This document shows positions 62,074 to 64,000 of a DNA stretch of 64,000 nt, piece after piece. Below the pieces are notes generated by a model, which saw only the letters and a list, made by a program, of their open reading frames with translations, was not told where the DNA came from and made no database searches. Origin of the DNA: Azospirillum brasilense (GTDB lineage Bacteria; Pseudomonadota; Alphaproteobacteria; Azospirillales; Azospirillaceae); the NCBI RefSeq assembly GCF_003349955.1, contig NZ_QLKQ01000033.1, positions 1-64,000 on the forward strand. The letters run 5' to 3'. Each line of letters begins with the position of its first letter. Position 1 is the first letter of the stretch. Position numbers and translations under genes: made by a program.

Positions 62074-63321
62074 TCAGGCCGCAGGAGACAGGCCCAGCGT
62101 TGCGGAGAGAGCGGCGACGACCCGGTCCACGTCGGTGTCGGCCATCGCCGGGAACAGGGGCAGCGACAGGGTGCGGGCGTAATGGGTGTCGGCGCCGGGC
62201 AGGGCAAGGGCGCCGTAGCGCTTGCGCCAGTAGGGCTGGCGGTGGACCGGGATGTAGTGGACCTGGGTGCCGATGCCCTGCGCCCGCAGATCGGCCATGA
62301 CCTGCGCCCGTGTCCGTCCGGCGGCGGCGAAGTCGACGCGGGCGGCGCAGAGATGCCAGGCCGGACGGCACCAGGGAACGCGGGCCGCCGGCCGGACCAG
62401 CGGGGCGAGAGGGGCCAGCCGCTCCGCATAGAGATCCATCAGATGGCGGCGGCGTTCCACAAAGGCCTCCAGCCGCGTGAGTTGGCTGAGGGCGAGCGCC
62501 GATTGGATGTCGGTCAGGCGGTAATTGAAGCCCGGCTCCGCCATCTCGTAATACCAGGGGTTGGCGGCCCCATTCGAGGCAAAGGCGGCCTCACGGTCCT
62601 CGAACCCCGCCGGGTCCCGCTCCATGCCATGATTGCGGAAGCGGCGCAGGCGGGCTGCCAGAGTGGCGTCGTTGGTCGTCACGGCCCCGCCCTCGCCCGC
62701 CGCGATGGTCTTCACGGGATGGAAGGAGAAGGCGGTGAACGTGCCGAACGCGCCGCTGCCGACCGGCAGGACATGACCGTCGGGCGCCATGTCCAGGCTG
62801 CCGATGGCGTGGCAGGCGTCTTCGATCACCGCCAGCCCATGACGGTCGGCAAGCTGGCCGAGACCGGCCATGTCCGCGGTCTGGCCGGCGAAATGCACGG
62901 GCGCCAGGGCGCGCACCCGCCAGCCGGCACGAGCGGCCCGCTCCATCGCCGCCGCCGCTTGCTCCGGGCCCATCAGGCCGGTGTCCGGATCGACGTCGGC
63001 GAAGGCCACCTCCGCCCCCACGTAGCGGGCGGCGTTGGCGGTGGCGAGGAAAGTGACGGCGGGCACCACCACCGCATCGCCGGGGCCGAGCCCCAGCGCG
63101 AGGGTGGCCAGATGCAGAGCGGCGGTGCCGTTGGCGCAGGACACCGCGTGGGCCGCGCCGGTGCGGTCGCACAGCGTCCGTTCGAAGGCCTCCACCGCTG
63201 GCCCCTGGGTCAGCCAGTCACCGCGCAGGACGGCGGTCACCGCGTCGATGTCGGTCTGGTCGATGTCCTGGCGCCCGTAGGGCAGGAAGGGCGGGGGGGA
63301 CCCGGACGCGGGGCCGGTCAT
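62074..63321 (-). CDS. pseC: PseC-type aminotransferase (pseudaminic acid synthesis)
   Basis: 415 residues of the DegT/DnrJ/EryC1 PLP-dependent family. FLPYGRQDIDQTDIDAV and LTQGPAVEAFE open the protein, VSCANGTAALHLATLALGLG binds the cofactor phosphate, VIEDACHAIGS holds the ring-stacking Asp, and FSFHPVKTIAAGEGG has the PLP-binding Lys. GVGTQVHYIPV-like text (GIGTQVHYIPVHRQPYW) closes it. PseC aminates the 4-keto intermediate made by PseB. ATG 63321 follows the pseB stop by 13 bases, so the two form an operon. Pseudaminic acid usually decorates flagellin. Confidence 0.9.
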   Translation of the reverse strand: MTGPASGSPPPFLPYGRQDIDQTDIDAVTAVLRGDWLTQGPAVEAFERTLCDRTGAAHAVSCANGTAALHLATLALGLGPGDAVVVPAVTFLATANAARYVGAEVAFADVDPDTGLMGPEQAAAAMERAARAGWRVRALAPVHFAGQTADMAGLGQLADRHGLAVIEDACHAIGSLDMAPDGHVLPVGSGAFGTFTAFSFHPVKTIAAGEGGAVTTNDATLAARLRRFRNHGMERDPAGFEDREAAFASNGAANPWYYEMAEPGFNYRLTDIQSALALSQLTRLEAFVERRRHLMDLYAERLAPLAPLVRPAARVPWCRPAWHLCAARVDFAAAGRTRAQVMADLRAQGIGTQVHYIPVHRQPYWRKRYGALALPGADTHYARTLSLPLFPAMADTDVDRVVAALSATLGLSPAA

Positions 63322-63334
63322 CGCGGGCGGGCCA

Positions 63335-64000
63335 TTACGGGGCTTCCGCGATCAGCCGCATCAGCCGCGCGCCGTCCAGCCAGTCGCCGTTGGTGTCGCT
63401 GGCGTAGCGGAAGCCATCGTCCACCGGCCGCGCGCCAAGTCGCTGGTAGGGCTCGTGCGTCCAGAAGGCGAAGGCCGGCTCGATGACGAAGCGGTCCGGC
63501 AGCTCGAAGGTCTGTCGGGAATCGTCTTCGGTGATCATCACCTCGTGCAGCTTTTCGCCGGGGCGGATGCCGACCGGCTTGTGCGGCAGGTGGGGCGCCA
63601 TCGCGCGGGCCAGATCGGTGATGCGCATGCTGGGGATCTTGGGCACGAAGATCTCACCGCCCTGCATCATCGCGATGCAGGACACGACGAAGTCCACCCC
63701 ATGCTGCAGCGTGATCCAGAAGCGGGTCATGCGCTCGTCGGTGACCGGCAGCGCCTCCGCCCCTTCCGCGATCATCTTGCGGAACAGAGGGATCACCGAC
63801 CCGCGGGAGCCCACCACATTGCCGTAGCGCACCACCGAGAAGCGCGTGCCGAGCGAGCCCGACAGGTTGTTGGCGGCGATGAAGATCTTGTCCGAGGCCA
63901 GCTTGCTGGCGCCGTAGAGGTTGACCGGGTTGGCCGCCTTGTCGGTGGACAGCGCGATCACCCGCTTCACGCCGGTGTTCAGCGCGGCCCGCACCACATT
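63335..64000 (-). CDS. pseB: UDP-GlcNAc 4,6-dehydratase (inverting), truncated by window end
   Basis: Only the C-terminal 221 residues are present; the gene runs off the right edge. VKRVIALSTDKAANPVNLYG and ASKLASDKIF (Tyr-x3-Lys context), FSVVRYGNVVGSRGSVIPLF, RMTRFWITLQHGVDFV and GEKLHEVMITEDD are typical of PseB/FlaA1. It converts UDP-GlcNAc to the 4-keto-6-deoxy sugar used by PseC. The frame is open to the edge, so there is no sign of damage. Confidence 0.92.
   Translation of the reverse strand, partial: NVVRAALNTGVKRVIALSTDKAANPVNLYGASKLASDKIFIAANNLSGSLGTRFSVVRYGNVVGSRGSVIPLFRKMIAEGAEALPVTDERMTRFWITLQHGVDFVVSCIAMMQGGEIFVPKIPSMRITDLARAMAPHLPHKPVGIRPGEKLHEVMITEDDSRQTFELPDRFVIEPAFAFWTHEPYQRLGARPVDDGFRYASDTNGDWLDGARLMRLIAEAP

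Overview
The window is GC-rich, uses the codon bias typical of Azospirillum and related Rhodospirillales, and carries its own replication and partition genes. I read it as part of a large plasmid or chromid of an Azospirillum (A. brasilense-like) bacterium. The nodPQ pair, an exoC-type phosphomannomutase and many surface-glycan genes on one replicon with repA and parAB resemble what is known of the p90/pRhico plasmid of A. brasilense Sp7. That species and plasmid assignment is inference from memory and was not checked by a search.

Layout. Positions 97-11647 (minus strand) hold six glycan enzymes, most of them multidomain. Two share an unusual tetratricopeptide-like repeat, one ends in an FkbM methyltransferase, and the others are a GT2 enzyme, a WbsX/GH99-like protein, a GT2-GT4 fusion and a GT61 enzyme. 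Positions 11768-16228 (minus) hold manC (GDP-mannose), an RgpF-like protein and a methyltransferase. Positions 16841-22303 (plus) hold a GT2 enzyme, nodP-nodQ (activated sulfate, PAPS) and a UDP-xylose synthase. Positions 22304-23723 are a candidate replication origin: seven iterons, a DnaA-box-like site and repA. A GT4 gene follows, then a 2114-residue multi-domain glycosyltransferase facing it.

Positions 31365-33600 encode the ABC exporter Wzm/Wzt. Divergently from it runs a plus-strand operon (34045-43890). It makes a CDP-activated deoxysugar that is probably C-methylated (rfbF, rfbG, C-methyltransferase, 3,5-epimerase-like protein, reductase/epimerase), encodes a two-domain GT2 enzyme, and makes dTDP-L-rhamnose (rfbC, rfbB, rfbD, rfbA). 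Next come a GmhB-like phosphatase and a convergent FAD oxidoreductase. Two tandem paralogous RTX calcium-binding proteins follow, each ending in a strong terminator. Positions 52174-54061 are parA-parB with two identical 18-bp palindromes just downstream. A third copy at 58546 makes these very likely parS. Between the palindromes lie a methyltransferase-GT2 fusion, a serine recombinase and an unknown coiled protein. The right end (minus) carries exoC/manB, UDP-glucose dehydrogenase, a small unknown protein, pseC and a truncated pseB (pseudaminic acid).

Taken together the genes supply sugar nucleotides (GDP-Man, UDP-GlcA, UDP-Xyl, dTDP-Rha, a CDP-deoxysugar, a pseudaminic acid precursor), activated sulfate, many transferases and an ABC-type O-polysaccharide exporter. 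This is a cell-surface glycan region (O-antigen/EPS and probably flagellin glycosylation) built around the plasmid maintenance functions. I saw no rRNA, tRNA, CRISPR array or intact insertion sequence.
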